From Acidobacteriaceae bacterium (GTDB lineage: Bacteria; Acidobacteriota; Terriglobia; Terriglobales; Acidobacteriaceae): DNA of 64,000 nt. The notes beneath the pieces were generated by a model. The model ran no database searches. It was not told the origin of the DNA and saw only the letters and a program-made list of their open reading frames with translations. Numbering within the stretch: position 1 is the first letter of the stretch; each line of letters begins with the position of its first letter. The stretch is taken from assembly GCA_003156805.1 (NCBI GenBank), contig PMHV01000017.1, forward strand, positions 38,689 to 102,688, read 5' to 3'. The position numbers were made by a program, and so were the translations under genes. Below, piece after piece: positions 36,529 to 45,659 of this stretch.

Positions 36529-36676
36529 GTGTGCGTTCAAAGGATCACACTCCAAGGGGTGAGTTGCGATGATGAGCGCAACCCAAGCCCGATTATACAG
36601 GCGGAGGTGAACCGAATGGCGGGCGGCCGAGCCGCGGGCGAGTTGACGGCTTGATAGCTGTTTACCTTTTTAGTAC

Positions 36677-36686
36677 GGGGGTACCC
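36677..36686. repeat. GGGGTACCCC palindrome
   Basis: A ten-base perfect palindrome within GGGGGTACCCCTACCCCC, directly before the dispersed repeat copy B. Similar GGGGTACCCC runs are common between genes in acidobacterial genomes (recalled, not searched). Confidence 0.6.
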
Positions 36687-36702
36687 CTACCCCCTCGGTC
36701 TT

Positions 36703-36795
36703 TTAGAATCATCGAGTTAGCGCGAGTTTCATTCGTAAAATCTTCCGGGCAAAGGACTTAGGGGCAAAATCTAGAAAGCAAAGGACTTGCGGGCC
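36703..36795 (+). repeat. Dispersed ~90-bp repeat, copy B
   Basis: It starts with TTAGAATCATCGAGTTAGCG, identical to 8361-8380. After 42 bases comes CAAAATCTAGAAAGCAAAGG, then GGGCC. The spacing is almost the same as in copy A (41). It lies directly before the truncated VWA gene. No other feature was seen in 36556-36847. Confidence 0.7.
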
Positions 36796-36847
36796 GATTT
36801 CTGGCCGGGCGCGTCCTTCTAGATTTCGCCGAATCTACTGCCTTTAC

Positions 36848-37387
36848 TTGCACGGGCCCGACCCCAAGCCGGCGAGAACGGCCTTGTTTGACGCTATTCT
36901 AGAGGGATTGAAGCTGCTGGGCGTGGTCCAGCCCGGTGACGCTATTTACGCGATCACGGATGGTGGCGAAAACGCGAGCCATGCGCCGGGGGCGCAAACG
37001 AAAGAGGCTTTGCTGCAATCGGGCGTGCGACTGTTCGTGTTCCTTCTGACTGAGCCGCTGCCGCCTAGCCCTCAGGACGACAACATGGACGCCTTCCTGG
37101 AGATGGTGCACGCTAGTGGTGGCTTCTTGTTCGGGATTCCTGGCCGTAACGGGCCGTTTGCAGCAACCTGGGGTTTCGATTACACATACGACAAAGACAG
37201 TCGAGACAAGGTCAGCATGTACACGAAAGAGCTCAACATTCAGGTCGGGGGATTCTGGACGTTAGAACTTGCAGCACCCTCGTCGAAAAAAGAGGAAAAA
37301 CTGAAGCTGGAGGTCGTTGACCACGAGGGGAGAACGCGGAAAGACGTTTGGGTCACCAGCCCTCGAGCGCTACCGGCCGCGAAGTAG
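36848..37387 (+). pseudogene. N-terminally truncated VWA-domain protein
   Basis: A 179-codon frame begins with unrelated residues and turns into the second half of a von Willebrand A domain: ARTALFDAILEGLKLLG (MIDAS Thr region), DAIYAITDGGENAS (third MIDAS Asp) and LLQSGVRLFVFLL. A beta-rich tail follows (GGFWTLELAAPSSKKEEKL). The first strand with the DxSxS metal site is missing, and the DNA upstream is the dispersed repeat. The only start is a TTG without a ribosome site. Secretory VWA proteins of this layout (VWFA-related) are frequent in acidobacteria. Probably a deletion product. Confidence 0.65.
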
Positions 37388-37417
37388 GACCTCGGTCTTT
37401 CATTCCGCGCGGTCTTG

Positions 37418-37915
37418 TTAGCGCGCTCTTCGTCGCCGTTCCAATTCCGTGCGGCGAGTTTCCCGCCGACGTCCCGCGTCGTCATAGCGCCGCCTCTGTT
37501 CTTCTGTCTCAGGAATCACGGGCGCAACCTTCAAGTGGTTTCCGTTGGCGTCAATCGCCACAAACGTCAGGTAGGCCGAAGCAACGTGCTGCGTGGTATC
37601 GGCCAGATAGTTTTCCACGAACACCTTCACTCCACTCTCCATCGACGTATGAAAAACCCGGTTCACCGACGAGCGCAGAATCACGAAATCGCCCACGCGC
37701 ACCGGTACCAGAAAATCAATGTGATCCACCGAAGCCGTCACCGCATAACTGCGCGAATGGCGGTGCACCGCCAACGCAGCCGCCAGATCGATCCAGTGCA
37801 TCAACCGCCCGCCCAGCAATGCTCCCAGCGGGTTGGCATCGTTGGGAAGAACCAGTTCGGTCATCTCCGATTGCGAATCCCGGACGGGCCGGGGTACCAG
37901 CACATCGTCATTCAT
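37418..37915 (-). CDS. Acyl-CoA thioesterase, hotdog fold (YciA-like)
   Basis: A 165-residue hotdog-fold thioesterase that hydrolyses acyl-CoA to free acid and CoA. The signature is DANPLGALLGGRLMHWIDLA, with Asp as catalytic candidate, followed by AVTASVDHIDFLVPVRVGDF and SGVKVFVEN. The C-terminal tail is unusually Arg/Glu-rich (RRRYDDAGRRRETRRTE...), beyond the fold. Chain-length preference cannot be told. Confidence 0.9.
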   Translation of the reverse strand: MNDDVLVPRPVRDSQSEMTELVLPNDANPLGALLGGRLMHWIDLAAALAVHRHSRSYAVTASVDHIDFLVPVRVGDFVILRSSVNRVFHTSMESGVKVFVENYLADTTQHVASAYLTFVAIDANGNHLKVAPVIPETEEQRRRYDDAGRRRETRRTELERRRRAR

Positions 37916-37940
37916 AGTCGCTCGGTTCGTTCCCTTCCAT

Positions 37941-37985
37941 GGTCAGCTTGAAGCCGGTCGGCTTGAAGCCGGTCAACTTGAAGCC
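37941..37985 (+). repeat. Three tandem 15-bp units
   Basis: GGTCAGCTTGAAGCC, GGTCGGCTTGAAGCC and GGTCAACTTGAAGCC follow head to tail, 25 bp upstream of the thioesterase start. Likely slippage, or a short operator array. Confidence 0.7.
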
Positions 37986-38112
37986 GACATTGTACCAGCG
38001 CTCAAGAGACGGTTTCGCACTCCAGCCCCTTGCAGTCGGCAAGAGCATCGCATTTTGTAGTACCCTCGTCGCTGGCAACTAACGACCGACAACCGAAAAC
38101 CGATAACTGCCT

Positions 38113-38421
38113 ATGGACCGCATCGCCGCCCTCAGCGAGATTCTCGCGCAAGCCCCCAACGATACTTTCGCCCGTTATGGCCTCGCCATGGAATACTCCA
38201 AGCAAGGCGATTTCGATCGCGCCCTCGCCGAATTCTCCACGCTGCTGAAGACCAATCCCGACTACACTCCCGGCTACTTCATGGCTGCCCAAACGCTGGT
38301 CAAAGCCGACAAAACGGAAGAAGCCAAGTCCATGCTCACCAACGGCATCGCCTCCGCCCGCCGCACCGGCAACCTGCACGCGCAATCCGAAATGGAAGCC
38401 ATGCTCGCCGAGTTAGGATAG
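38113..38421 (+). CDS. Small TPR protein
   Basis: A 102-residue protein made of about two and a half TPR units (DTFARYGLAMEYSKQGDFDR, DYTPGYFMAAQTLVKADKTE, NLHAQSEMEAMLAEL). No signal peptide or enzyme motif. Short cytoplasmic TPR proteins like this usually serve as adaptors. It is flanked by convergent and divergent genes, so it is monocistronic. Confidence 0.8.
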   Translation: MDRIAALSEILAQAPNDTFARYGLAMEYSKQGDFDRALAEFSTLLKTNPDYTPGYFMAAQTLVKADKTEEAKSMLTNGIASARRTGNLHAQSEMEAMLAELG

Positions 38422-38514
38422 TTCCACGACAACGAAAAGAAGGGCCAGGAATTCCTCCACGCACCTCTATGCCCCGCGGTTAGCTCTGTTATCGCCGGAG
38501 ACAGGAGCAGGCAA

Positions 38515-39297
38515 TCACTTCGCCATCTTCCCCATCGTCCATGCCACCAATCCCGGAAACATCTGATAAATCTTCACCGGCACGTGCATCGTCCACGGCA
38601 CAATCACTTCCCTTTTCCCCTTCAGATAACCTCGCAGCGTCGCTCTAGCCACGCGCTCGGCGCTGATCCCTCGCACCGAGGCCGGACGCACCCGCTTGAG
38701 TTCATTGCCCCGCACCACATTTTCGCTGAACGCCGTCCGCACGAAGCCCGGACAAACCGTCAGCACGTGAATCCCATCTTTCTTCGACTCCACATTCGTC
38801 GCTTTGCCTATCGCATTCATGGCAAACTTGGTCGCGCTGTAGCCCGCATGAAATGGCAGCGGAATGTGCCCCGCCACGCTCGAAATATTGATAATCGTGC
38901 CTCCGCCCTGCTGCTTCATCACGGGAATCACCGCCTGCATCCCGGCCACAGCGCCAAAGAAATTCGTATCAAACATATCGCGGAACGCCGCCATATCCAT
39001 CCGCGCCACCGAATCCAGCAGGCCATGCCCGGCGTTATTCACCCACACGTCAATCCGCTTCAGATGATGCAGCGTCAATCCGATGGCGCGGTCGATCTCC
39101 TCCCGGTGGCGCACATCGCAGGCCAGAGCCAGCGTACGGTCCTCTTGCCCCACGCGCGCTCGCGCCGCTTCCACTCGCCCGGCATCGCGTGAGAGGAGCA
39201 CTACGCTCGCCCCATGTTCGGCAAAAATCTTCGCAATCGCTTCTCCGATTCCCATGGAAGCGCCCGTCACCACCACGACTTTTCCCTCAAGTTCCAT
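38515..39297 (-). CDS. Short-chain dehydrogenase/reductase
   Basis: A 260-residue classical SDR. The cofactor loop reads VVVTGASMGIGEAIA (TGxxxGIG), with WVNNAGHG, the catalytic Ser in NISSVAGH and YSATKFAMN (YxxxK). An Arg after the second strand (LLSRDAGR) favours NADPH. Its C-terminus is hydrophobic (VKIYQMFPGLVAWTMGKM), suggesting loose membrane contact, as in some lipid-directed SDRs. The substrate is unknown. Confidence 0.93.
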   Translation of the reverse strand: MELEGKVVVVTGASMGIGEAIAKIFAEHGASVVLLSRDAGRVEAARARVGQEDRTLALACDVRHREEIDRAIGLTLHHLKRIDVWVNNAGHGLLDSVARMDMAAFRDMFDTNFFGAVAGMQAVIPVMKQQGGGTIINISSVAGHIPLPFHAGYSATKFAMNAIGKATNVESKKDGIHVLTVCPGFVRTAFSENVVRGNELKRVRPASVRGISAERVARATLRGYLKGKREVIVPWTMHVPVKIYQMFPGLVAWTMGKMAK

Positions 39298-39453
39298 GGC
39301 GCGTTTTTATGCTCTCGAGTCGCCGAAGTCAAATGCGAAGTTGGGCAGGACTTAGGCGCGCCATTTCCTCCGCGAAGCGTGCTATCGACACGCACGCGGT
39401 AGCGTACAATCGAACGACAGCGCCCAACGGGCGTGTCCGCTGGTGGAGCTCTT

Positions 39454-40077
39454 GTGGCCTCGCTTGTTCCTCTGTTCCCGCTCGATGTCGTCCTGTTACC
39501 CGGCACTCCCCTGCCCTTGCACATCTTCGAACCGCGCTACAAAGAAATGATCGGCGAATGCCTCTCGCACAACGCCCGCTTCGGAGTGGTACGCGCCGTG
39601 GAGCAGGGCCTGGCTGATATCGGCTGCACCGCGGAAATTACGACCGTGGTAAAGGAATATCCCGACGGCCGTCTCGACATCGTCACCGAAGGGCGCCAGC
39701 GTTTCGAAGTGCTGCATTTGAATCAGGAGCGGTCGTTCCTGCGCGCTGAAGTTCTCCTCTTCGACGATGAAACTGGTAAAGACGAACCCGGTCCACAGCC
39801 CAAAGAGGAAACCGCCCGCGCCGTTCAGTTGCATTCCGAAATTCTCGCCATGGCCGGGGCTATGCAGGATCTCTCCGCCGCCGACCAGGCAGCGCTTTCG
39901 TTTTATCTCGCCGGCTCTCTGCCCCTTGATCTCGATTTCAAACAAAAACTGCTCGGCTTGCGCTCCGAAGCCCAGCGCATCACCTCGCTGGTGGGCTATC
40001 TCGAGGCGCTGCTCCCTAATATTCGCCGTGCTTCTCAGGCCCGCCGCAAAGCCGGCGGCAACGGCCACGTCCACTGA
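39454..40077 (+). CDS. LON substrate-binding-domain protein
   Basis: A 207-residue stand-alone Lon N-terminal domain: LVPLFPLDVVLLPGTPLPLH, IFEPRYKEMI, FGVVRAVEQGLADIGCTAEI and DGRLDIVTEGRQRFEVL, then helices. There is no ATPase or protease part. Such proteins are thought to bind unfolded or specific substrates. GTG 39454 has GGAG five bases upstream, making it better than the GTG seven codons earlier. The next gene starts 77 bp downstream in the same direction. Confidence 0.87.
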   Translation: MASLVPLFPLDVVLLPGTPLPLHIFEPRYKEMIGECLSHNARFGVVRAVEQGLADIGCTAEITTVVKEYPDGRLDIVTEGRQRFEVLHLNQERSFLRAEVLLFDDETGKDEPGPQPKEETARAVQLHSEILAMAGAMQDLSAADQAALSFYLAGSLPLDLDFKQKLLGLRSEAQRITSLVGYLEALLPNIRRASQARRKAGGNGHVH

Positions 40078-40154
40078 ATCTCGCTCCACGGCGCTCTGCC
40101 ACGTGAATCAACGCGGCGTATAATCGAAAAAGATTTGGCTTCTGGGGGTTGTTC

Positions 40155-41666
40155 ATGAGTCTTCCTCGCACGCTCGGCGAATTGCGCCACAGCACTTTTT
40201 CTGAACAGCGTTTGCGCACTCGCCGAGTGAAAGACGAATTGCGCGACAACCTCTGCTCTCGTCTGCGCGATGCTTCCGGAGATTCGATCTTCCCCGGCAT
40301 CGTCGGCTACGATGACACCGTGGTGCCGCAGATCGTCAATGCCATTCTTTCGCGTCATAATTTCATTCTCCTCGGTCTGCGCGGACAGGCCAAAAGCCGC
40401 ATTCTGCGCGCCTTGACGACGCTCCTCGATCCCCAACTCCCCTACATTGCCGGCTGCGAAATCCACGACAATCCTTACGCTCCAATTTGCCGCCGCTGCC
40501 GCGCGGAAGTCGCGCGCCTCGGCGACGACACTCCCATTGCTTACCTCACGGCGGAAGACCGCTACGTCGAAAAACTGGCCACGCCCGACGTCACCATCGC
40601 CGACCTCATCGGCGATATCGATCCCATCAAAGCCGCTCGCGGCGGCCATGAATTGTCGAGCGAGTTCACCGTTCACTACGGACTGCTTCCGCGCGCCAAT
40701 CGCGGCATCTTCGCCATCAATGAACTTCCCGACCTCGCCGGAAAAATTCAAGTGGGACTTTTCAACATCATGCAGGAAGGCGACGTGCAGATTAAAGGCT
40801 ACCCCATTCGTCTTCCGCTGGATATCGCGTTGGTATTCAGCGCCAATCCCGAAGATTACACGGCGCGCGGCAAAATCATCACCCCGCTCAAAGACCGCAT
40901 CGGCTCCGAGATTCGCACGCACTATCCCGCTACCGTCGAAGAGGGCATCGCGATCACCGCGCAAGAAGCCTGGACGCGACGTCCCTTACAAGGCAAAGAC
41001 CATCCTCTGCACCTGCCCGACTACGCGCAACAAGTGATCGAGCGCATCGCCTTTGTCGCGCGCGAAGACAAGAAAATCGACAAGCGCTCCGGCGTCAGCC
41101 AGCGGCTGCCCATCAGCGCGATGGAGAATGTCATCTCTAACGCCGAGCGCCGCGCCATTCGCAATGACGAACAACTCGTCGTGCCCCGCATCAGCGACAT
41201 CTACGCCGCGCTGCCCGCCATCACCGGCAAACTCGAACTCGAATACGAAGGCGAGATGAAAGGCGCAGACTTCGTTGGCCGTGAACTGATTCGCGCCGCC
41301 ATCGCCAAGACCTACGACGAATATTTCACCGGCGCCAACATGAATCAGATCGTGCAGTGGTTCGACCTGGGTGGCGAGATTCAGTTGTCCGATTCCATCT
41401 CCGCCCTCGAAGCTCTTGAAAACCTTAAAGAGATTCAAGGCCTGCTCGATAAGCTTGGTCCGCTCGGCATCTCCCAGAAAGAGAGTCCCGAGCAGCAGGT
41501 TTCCGCCGCCGAATTCATCCTCGAAGGTCTGCACGCGCACAAGCGCATCGGCCGCAACGAGGAGCGCGTGTTCAAAGCCGGAGAAAAGAAACCCGAACCT
41601 CGCGAGCGCGAAAAGAGTTTCGAGAAAGAAGAACCGCCGTACCGGCAGAGAAGACAGTTTAATTAA
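40155..41666 (+). CDS. MoxR/ChlI-like AAA+ ATPase
   Basis: A 503-residue magnesium-chelatase-type AAA+ protein. The P-loop reads LLGLRGQAKSRI. The Walker B position reads GIFAINELPDL (Asn for the usual Asp, as in its relatives), then LVFSANPEDYTARGKIITPL and DRIGSEIRTHYP. The CxxC pair (ICRRCRAE) and Cys in AGCEIHD could bind zinc. It is paired with the VWA protein 93 bp downstream, the standard ATPase-VWA chaperone arrangement used to insert metals or remodel enzyme complexes. The client is unknown: no chelatase or dehydrogenase genes are adjacent. Confidence 0.88.
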   Translation: MSLPRTLGELRHSTFSEQRLRTRRVKDELRDNLCSRLRDASGDSIFPGIVGYDDTVVPQIVNAILSRHNFILLGLRGQAKSRILRALTTLLDPQLPYIAGCEIHDNPYAPICRRCRAEVARLGDDTPIAYLTAEDRYVEKLATPDVTIADLIGDIDPIKAARGGHELSSEFTVHYGLLPRANRGIFAINELPDLAGKIQVGLFNIMQEGDVQIKGYPIRLPLDIALVFSANPEDYTARGKIITPLKDRIGSEIRTHYPATVEEGIAITAQEAWTRRPLQGKDHPLHLPDYAQQVIERIAFVAREDKKIDKRSGVSQRLPISAMENVISNAERRAIRNDEQLVVPRISDIYAALPAITGKLELEYEGEMKGADFVGRELIRAAIAKTYDEYFTGANMNQIVQWFDLGGEIQLSDSISALEALENLKEIQGLLDKLGPLGISQKESPEQQVSAAEFILEGLHAHKRIGRNEERVFKAGEKKPEPREREKSFEKEEPPYRQRRQFN

Positions 41667-41667
41667 T

Positions 41668-41755
41668 AGTCAGTGACCAGTGGCCAGTGGTCGGTAACAC
41701 CAGATTTTGCTGATCACTGACCACTGATCCCTGACCACTGGCCACTGGCCGCTGC
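41668..41755. repeat. CCAGTGG/CACTGG palindromic repeat cluster
   Basis: The spacer between the ATPase and VWA genes contains GTGACCAGTGGCCAGTGGTC on the left and repeated TGACCACTG and GGCCACTGG units on the right. The two halves are complementary and could fold into a long hairpin in the intercistronic RNA. Similar CCAGTGG clusters occur in other acidobacterial genomes (recalled). Confidence 0.75.
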
Positions 41756-41759
41756 TCTT

Positions 41760-42998
41760 ATGAAGCGCATCCGCTACAGCAAATACGTTCCCGACCCCGC
41801 CGGCGAAATGAGCATGGAAGACCTGCTCAGCGCGCTCTCCGATTACCTGCTGCAGAGCGGCTTCCAGAGCGATATGTGGTACGAAATGCCCGAGGGAGAG
41901 CAGACGCTGGACGACCTGCGCCGCGCCATCGAACAAGCCCTGATGGAAGGCGACCAATTCGACGAGGATATGCGCGAGCGGCTCGATCAAATGGCAATGG
42001 AAGGCCAACTCGACGAGCTGATCGAAAAACTAATCGAGCGCATGCAGCAGGAAGATTACATTTCAATCGACCAGCCGCCCGATCCGTCGCGGGCATCCGG
42101 CGCCGGCGGACAAGTCGGCGAAAACCAGCAGCAAGCGAAATTCGAAATCACCGACAAGAGCCTCGACTTCCTCGGCTTCAAATCTCTGCGCAACCTGCTC
42201 GGTTCGCTAGGCAAATCCAGCTTCGGACGCCACGACACTCGCGATCTCGCCACTGGCATCGAAACCAACGGCTCGGCGAAAACCTACGAGTTCGGCGACA
42301 CTCTTAACCTTGACATCACCGCCACGCTCTCCAGCGCCATCCAGCGCGAAGGCCTAGTACTGCCGCTCAACATCGAATACCGCGATCTGCAAGTCCATCA
42401 GTGCGAGTACCAATCCTCGTGCGCCACGGTCCTCATGCTCGACTGCTCCCACTCGATGATTCTCTACGGCGAAGACCGGTTCACTCCGGCGAAAAAGGTT
42501 GCCATGGCGCTGTCGCATCTGATTCGTACGCAGTATCCCGGCGACTCGCTCTCGCTCGTGCTCTTCCATGATTCCGCCGAAGAAGTTCCGCTCTCGCAGC
42601 TCGCCCGTGTCAAAGTGGGCCCTTTTTATACCAACACGCGCGAAGGCCTGCGCCTCGCCCAGAGAATCCTGCAGCGCCAAAGAAAAGACATGAAGCAGAT
42701 CGTCATGATCACCGACGGCAAGCCCTCCGCCCTAACCCTCGAAGACGGACGCATCTACAAGAACGCCTTCGGTCTCGATCCGCTGGTCGTCAGCCAGACG
42801 CTCGAAGAAGTCTCCAAGTGCAAGCGCGCCGGAGTTCTCATCAACACTTTCATGCTCGCGTCAGATTATGGTCTGGTGCAGTTCGTGCAGAAAGTCACCG
42901 AGATGTGCCGCGGCAAAGCCTACTTCACCACGCCCTACACTCTGGGCCAATATCTGCTGATGGATTACATGTCGAGGAAGACCAAGACGATTCACTAG
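41760..42998 (+). CDS. VWA-domain partner of MoxR-like ATPase
   Basis: A 412-residue protein. The N-terminal half is helical and acidic. The C-terminal half is a VWA domain with the intact [14 protein letters not shown] (DxSxS), a Thr near [10 protein letters not shown], and [12 protein letters not shown]. It resembles CoxE/YehP-type VWA proteins that work with MoxR-family ATPases. Start ATG 41760 lies directly behind the palindromic repeat cluster, and no ribosome site better than GCTGCTCTT is visible, hinting at translation coupled to the upstream gene or leader structure. Confidence 0.87.
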   Translation: MKRIRYSKYVPDPAGEMSMEDLLSALSDYLLQSGFQSDMWYEMPEGEQTLDDLRRAIEQALMEGDQFDEDMRERLDQMAMEGQLDELIEKLIERMQQEDYISIDQPPDPSRASGAGGQVGENQQQAKFEITDKSLDFLGFKSLRNLLGSLGKSSFGRHDTRDLATGIETNGSAKTYEFGDTLNLDITATLSSAIQREGLVLPLNIEYRDLQVHQCEYQSSCATVLMLDCSHSMILYGEDRFTPAKKVAMALSHLIRTQYPGDSLSLVLFHDSAEEVPLSQLARVKVGPFYTNTREGLRLAQRILQRQRKDMKQIVMITDGKPSALTLEDGRIYKNAFGLDPLVVSQTLEEVSKCKRAGVLINTFMLASDYGLVQFVQKVTEMCRGKAYFTTPYTLGQYLLMDYMSRKTKTIH

Positions 42999-43103
42999 GG
43001 AAGTCTCCAGTTGACGGCGGTCCAGAGCATGACCGCACCGTTAATCTTTCCTCTCGTCCTTTGTCGCCCGCGGCGAATTGCTGATACGCTTTTATTGAGA
43101 CCC

Positions 43104-44558
43104 ATGGCAAACTGCATTCGATGTGGCCGCCAGCTTCCCGGCTTTAGCTTCGGCAAGAAGATCTGCCAGTGGTGCGTGCAGCACGAAGCCGCCCAGCGTG
43201 GCGAGCTCTCCGAGAACGCACCGCAGCCCGTCATGCCCACCCCATGGGTCCGCCGTGAAGCCACCATCGGCCTCACCCAGGTGATCTTCGGCATCAACGC
43301 AGCCGTATTCCTCGGCATGGCGCTCGCCGCTTCCACCATCATGGACTTCTCGCCTCAACAGACCATCCACTGGGGCGCAAACTGGGGACCGCTCACGCTC
43401 TCGGGAGAATGGTGGCGCCTGCTGACCTGCGTCTTCGTGCACGGCGGAATCATCCATATCGCTTTCAACATGTGGTGCCTGTGGAATCTCGGCGCGCTTT
43501 GCGAATCACTTTACGGCCCTTGGACCTACGCCGCCATCTACCTCATTTCAGGCGTGGGAGCGAGTCTCGCCAGCGTGGCATGGCACCCCGCCGCGCCCAG
43601 CGTCGGCGCATCCGGAGCCATCTTTGGTCTCGCCGGCGCTCTCATCGCCGCTTTCAAGCTCGGAGAATTCTCCGTGCCGCGCTCTGCCCTCTCCGGCACA
43701 TTGCGCAGCCTCGGGGTATTTGTTTTTTACAATCTTGTCTTGGGAGCCGTGATCGGCACCACCGACAACGCCGCCCACATCGGCGGCCTCGTTACCGGAT
43801 TGATCCTCGGCGCGCTTATCGCGCTCATCGCCCCGCGCCAGGGCCAGGCCCCGCGCCGCGCTGCTGTTCTTTTCGTTGTGACTCTCGTCCTCGCCGGCGG
43901 CGCAATCGGGTTGGCGCGCGCGCACGGCTTTCCCCTGCGTCTGGGACGAGCCAATTTCGAACAAGCGAATGATCTCGGCTCCGCAAACCATCCGCTTCGC
44001 TCCATCGCCTCGCTCCAGCGAATCGTCAAGCAGCGCCCAGATTTTCTCCCTGCGCACTTCGATCTCGCTCAGGCCTATTTCAACCAAGCTCAGTTCGCTC
44101 AGGCAGAAGGCGAATTCAAGCGGGTGCTCGAACTTCAGCCGCAACACGTCCCCGCCCGCCTTGGATTGGGAATGGTGTACCTGAACCAGGGTCGTCCGCA
44201 GCACGCGAAAGACACTTTCACCCAGTTACTAACTCAAGACGCGAACAACGCCGACGCTCACTTCGGCCTCGGCCTGGCGCTCGCCGCCGCAGAAAACCAT
44301 CAGGCGGCCATCGAAGAATATAAAGCCGCCGCCCGCCTCGACCCGCAGTCCGCCGGTATTTACTACAACCTCGGCGTCTCCTATGCCAAACTAAACCAGT
44401 ACGACGACGCCATCGCCGCCTATCTCAAAGAGCAGCAACAAAACGGCGACGACTACGATCTCGAAACCGCCCTCGCCGCCGCCTACCAAGCCAAAGGCAT
44501 GACCCAACAAGCCGAAGAAGCCAAACACAAAGCCGAGCAATTCAAAGGCGGACGGTGA
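43104..44558 (+). CDS. Rhomboid protease fused to zinc ribbon and TPR repeats
   Basis: A 484-residue protein in three parts. An N-terminal zinc ribbon (CIRCGRQLPG...CQWC) comes first. Next is a six-helix rhomboid domain with WWRLLTCVFVHGGIIHIAFN, catalytic Ser in SVGASGAIFGLAGA and catalytic His in NAAHIGGLVTG. The C-terminal part has TPR units (about residues 300-480: LPAHFDLAQAYFNQAQFAQA, HFGLGLALAAAENHQAAIEE). Rhomboids cut membrane proteins within the bilayer; the flanking domains probably select substrates. ATG 43104 begins the zinc ribbon. Upstream in-frame codons look non-coding. Confidence 0.92.
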   Translation: MANCIRCGRQLPGFSFGKKICQWCVQHEAAQRGELSENAPQPVMPTPWVRREATIGLTQVIFGINAAVFLGMALAASTIMDFSPQQTIHWGANWGPLTLSGEWWRLLTCVFVHGGIIHIAFNMWCLWNLGALCESLYGPWTYAAIYLISGVGASLASVAWHPAAPSVGASGAIFGLAGALIAAFKLGEFSVPRSALSGTLRSLGVFVFYNLVLGAVIGTTDNAAHIGGLVTGLILGALIALIAPRQGQAPRRAAVLFVVTLVLAGGAIGLARAHGFPLRLGRANFEQANDLGSANHPLRSIASLQRIVKQRPDFLPAHFDLAQAYFNQAQFAQAEGEFKRVLELQPQHVPARLGLGMVYLNQGRPQHAKDTFTQLLTQDANNADAHFGLGLALAAAENHQAAIEEYKAAARLDPQSAGIYYNLGVSYAKLNQYDDAIAAYLKEQQQNGDDYDLETALAAAYQAKGMTQQAEEAKHKAEQFKGGR

Positions 44559-44647
44559 GATTCCATCCCTGACGGATGTCCATCTTGGCTACGAGACCGG
44601 CTTCCCGCGAATTCATAGCTCGTGGCGGCGGAGAAGCCGTACACTCC

Positions 44648-45139
44648 TTACTCTTTATCCAGATATTCGCCGGGAACATCATCCTCCGGCACCTCATGCG
44701 TGCGCACCTCTGCGTCGGTATCGCCAGCTTGTTCCACGCCAGTCACTACGTCGGCCTCGAAAGCGTTCCCCTCTTCGAGCAACTCATCCACGCTCTCCGA
44801 ATCCGCACCTTCGCGGTTGGATAATCCCTGCAGATCTCCGGATTGCTCTCCCGACATCCCTTTCGGTCCTTCGCGTGCAAATCGCTCGATACCCGCGCTC
44901 TGTTTTTTCCCTTGCACCCGTTTCTTGAGTGCGCCAGCCGTCTTCGCAGCGGTTGTCTTTTCGCCGGGCGCCTTGGTTGTTACCTTTTTCAAAGCGGCTT
45001 TTTTCTTCGCCAACTTCTTCCTCGGGCCTCCCGCCTTTTTAGCCAGCTTCTTCTTATTCGTCTTCTTCGGCGGCTTCGCCTTTTTCCCGGCAGTTTTCTT
45101 CGGCGTCGTGTGCTTTTTCTTGGTTTTCTTTTTGGCCAT
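44648..45139 (-). CDS. Histone H1-like Lys-rich protein with acidic tail
   Basis: A 163-residue protein of two halves. Residues 1-80 are dominated by Lys, Ala, Thr and Pro (MAKKKTKKKHTTPKK, KKLAKKKAALKKV), typical of bacterial H1/Hc1-like DNA-binding tails. Residues 85-163 are acidic (ESVDELLEEGNAFEADVV, VPEDDVPGEYLDKE) with a conserved-looking SAGIERFAREGPKGMSGEQS linker. Such two-part proteins recur in acidobacteria. DNA compaction is the likely role; the acidic part may regulate it or bind a partner. Confidence 0.75.
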   Translation of the reverse strand: MAKKKTKKKHTTPKKTAGKKAKPPKKTNKKKLAKKAGGPRKKLAKKKAALKKVTTKAPGEKTTAAKTAGALKKRVQGKKQSAGIERFAREGPKGMSGEQSGDLQGLSNREGADSESVDELLEEGNAFEADVVTGVEQAGDTDAEVRTHEVPEDDVPGEYLDKE

Positions 45140-45379
45140 ACGCTCAGTCTACCACCGGCACATACGTGCGCACGAAACCGGGAGACACTACTGGCGGAAC
45201 CGGTTCATGGCGGCAGCGTAGGTTCCAATAGTTCCCCGAGCGACGGTCGGGGGCCGAACACGTCGGTAACTTGGAACGCTTCTTCTGGGAGTAGACAATA
45301 AGTCAAAGATAGGCGCGGCAAGCTGTTCCTCGGGCGGATTGTGCGCTGAAGGTCGAGTGCCTTACGTGAGGTGCAACCC

Positions 45380-45628
45380 ATGGGTACAACTAAAGTCGAA
45401 AGAGCAGGAGTTGGTTTTGGTATCGGCGGCCAAGATGGGCCGATCATACTCAAAGTTCATATTCACCATGACGTCATTTCCGTCCTTCGAGGCGTTCAGG
45501 TTGGCTTCGAACTGCTGAACGGAATCAACCTTGAACAGGCTAAGAAGCTCCTGGATATACTGAACGAAAATGTGATCGGCATGCTTGTCACCACGGGATC
45601 GGATGACAAGACGGAAGCGGCGGGCTAA
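45380..45628 (+). CDS. Small conserved-looking protein upstream of kinase
   Basis: An 82-residue protein with alternating strands and a helix (VHIHHDVISVLRGVQVGFEL, NLEQAKKLLDILNENVIGML). No family was recognised. GAGGTG lies about seven bases before ATG 45380. It ends 31 bp before the serine/threonine kinase in the same direction and may be co-transcribed. Confidence 0.6.
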   Translation: MGTTKVERAGVGFGIGGQDGPIILKVHIHHDVISVLRGVQVGFELLNGINLEQAKKLLDILNENVIGMLVTTGSDDKTEAAG

Positions 45629-45659
45629 CGAGGTCACAACCACCCTTCGAAATCCGCAG

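Noticed and set aside
41760..42998. VWA partner as part of an aerobic CO dehydrogenase or magnesium chelatase system
   Set aside because: No cox, bch/chl or cobalt-chelatase genes are adjacent, so the client cannot be named.
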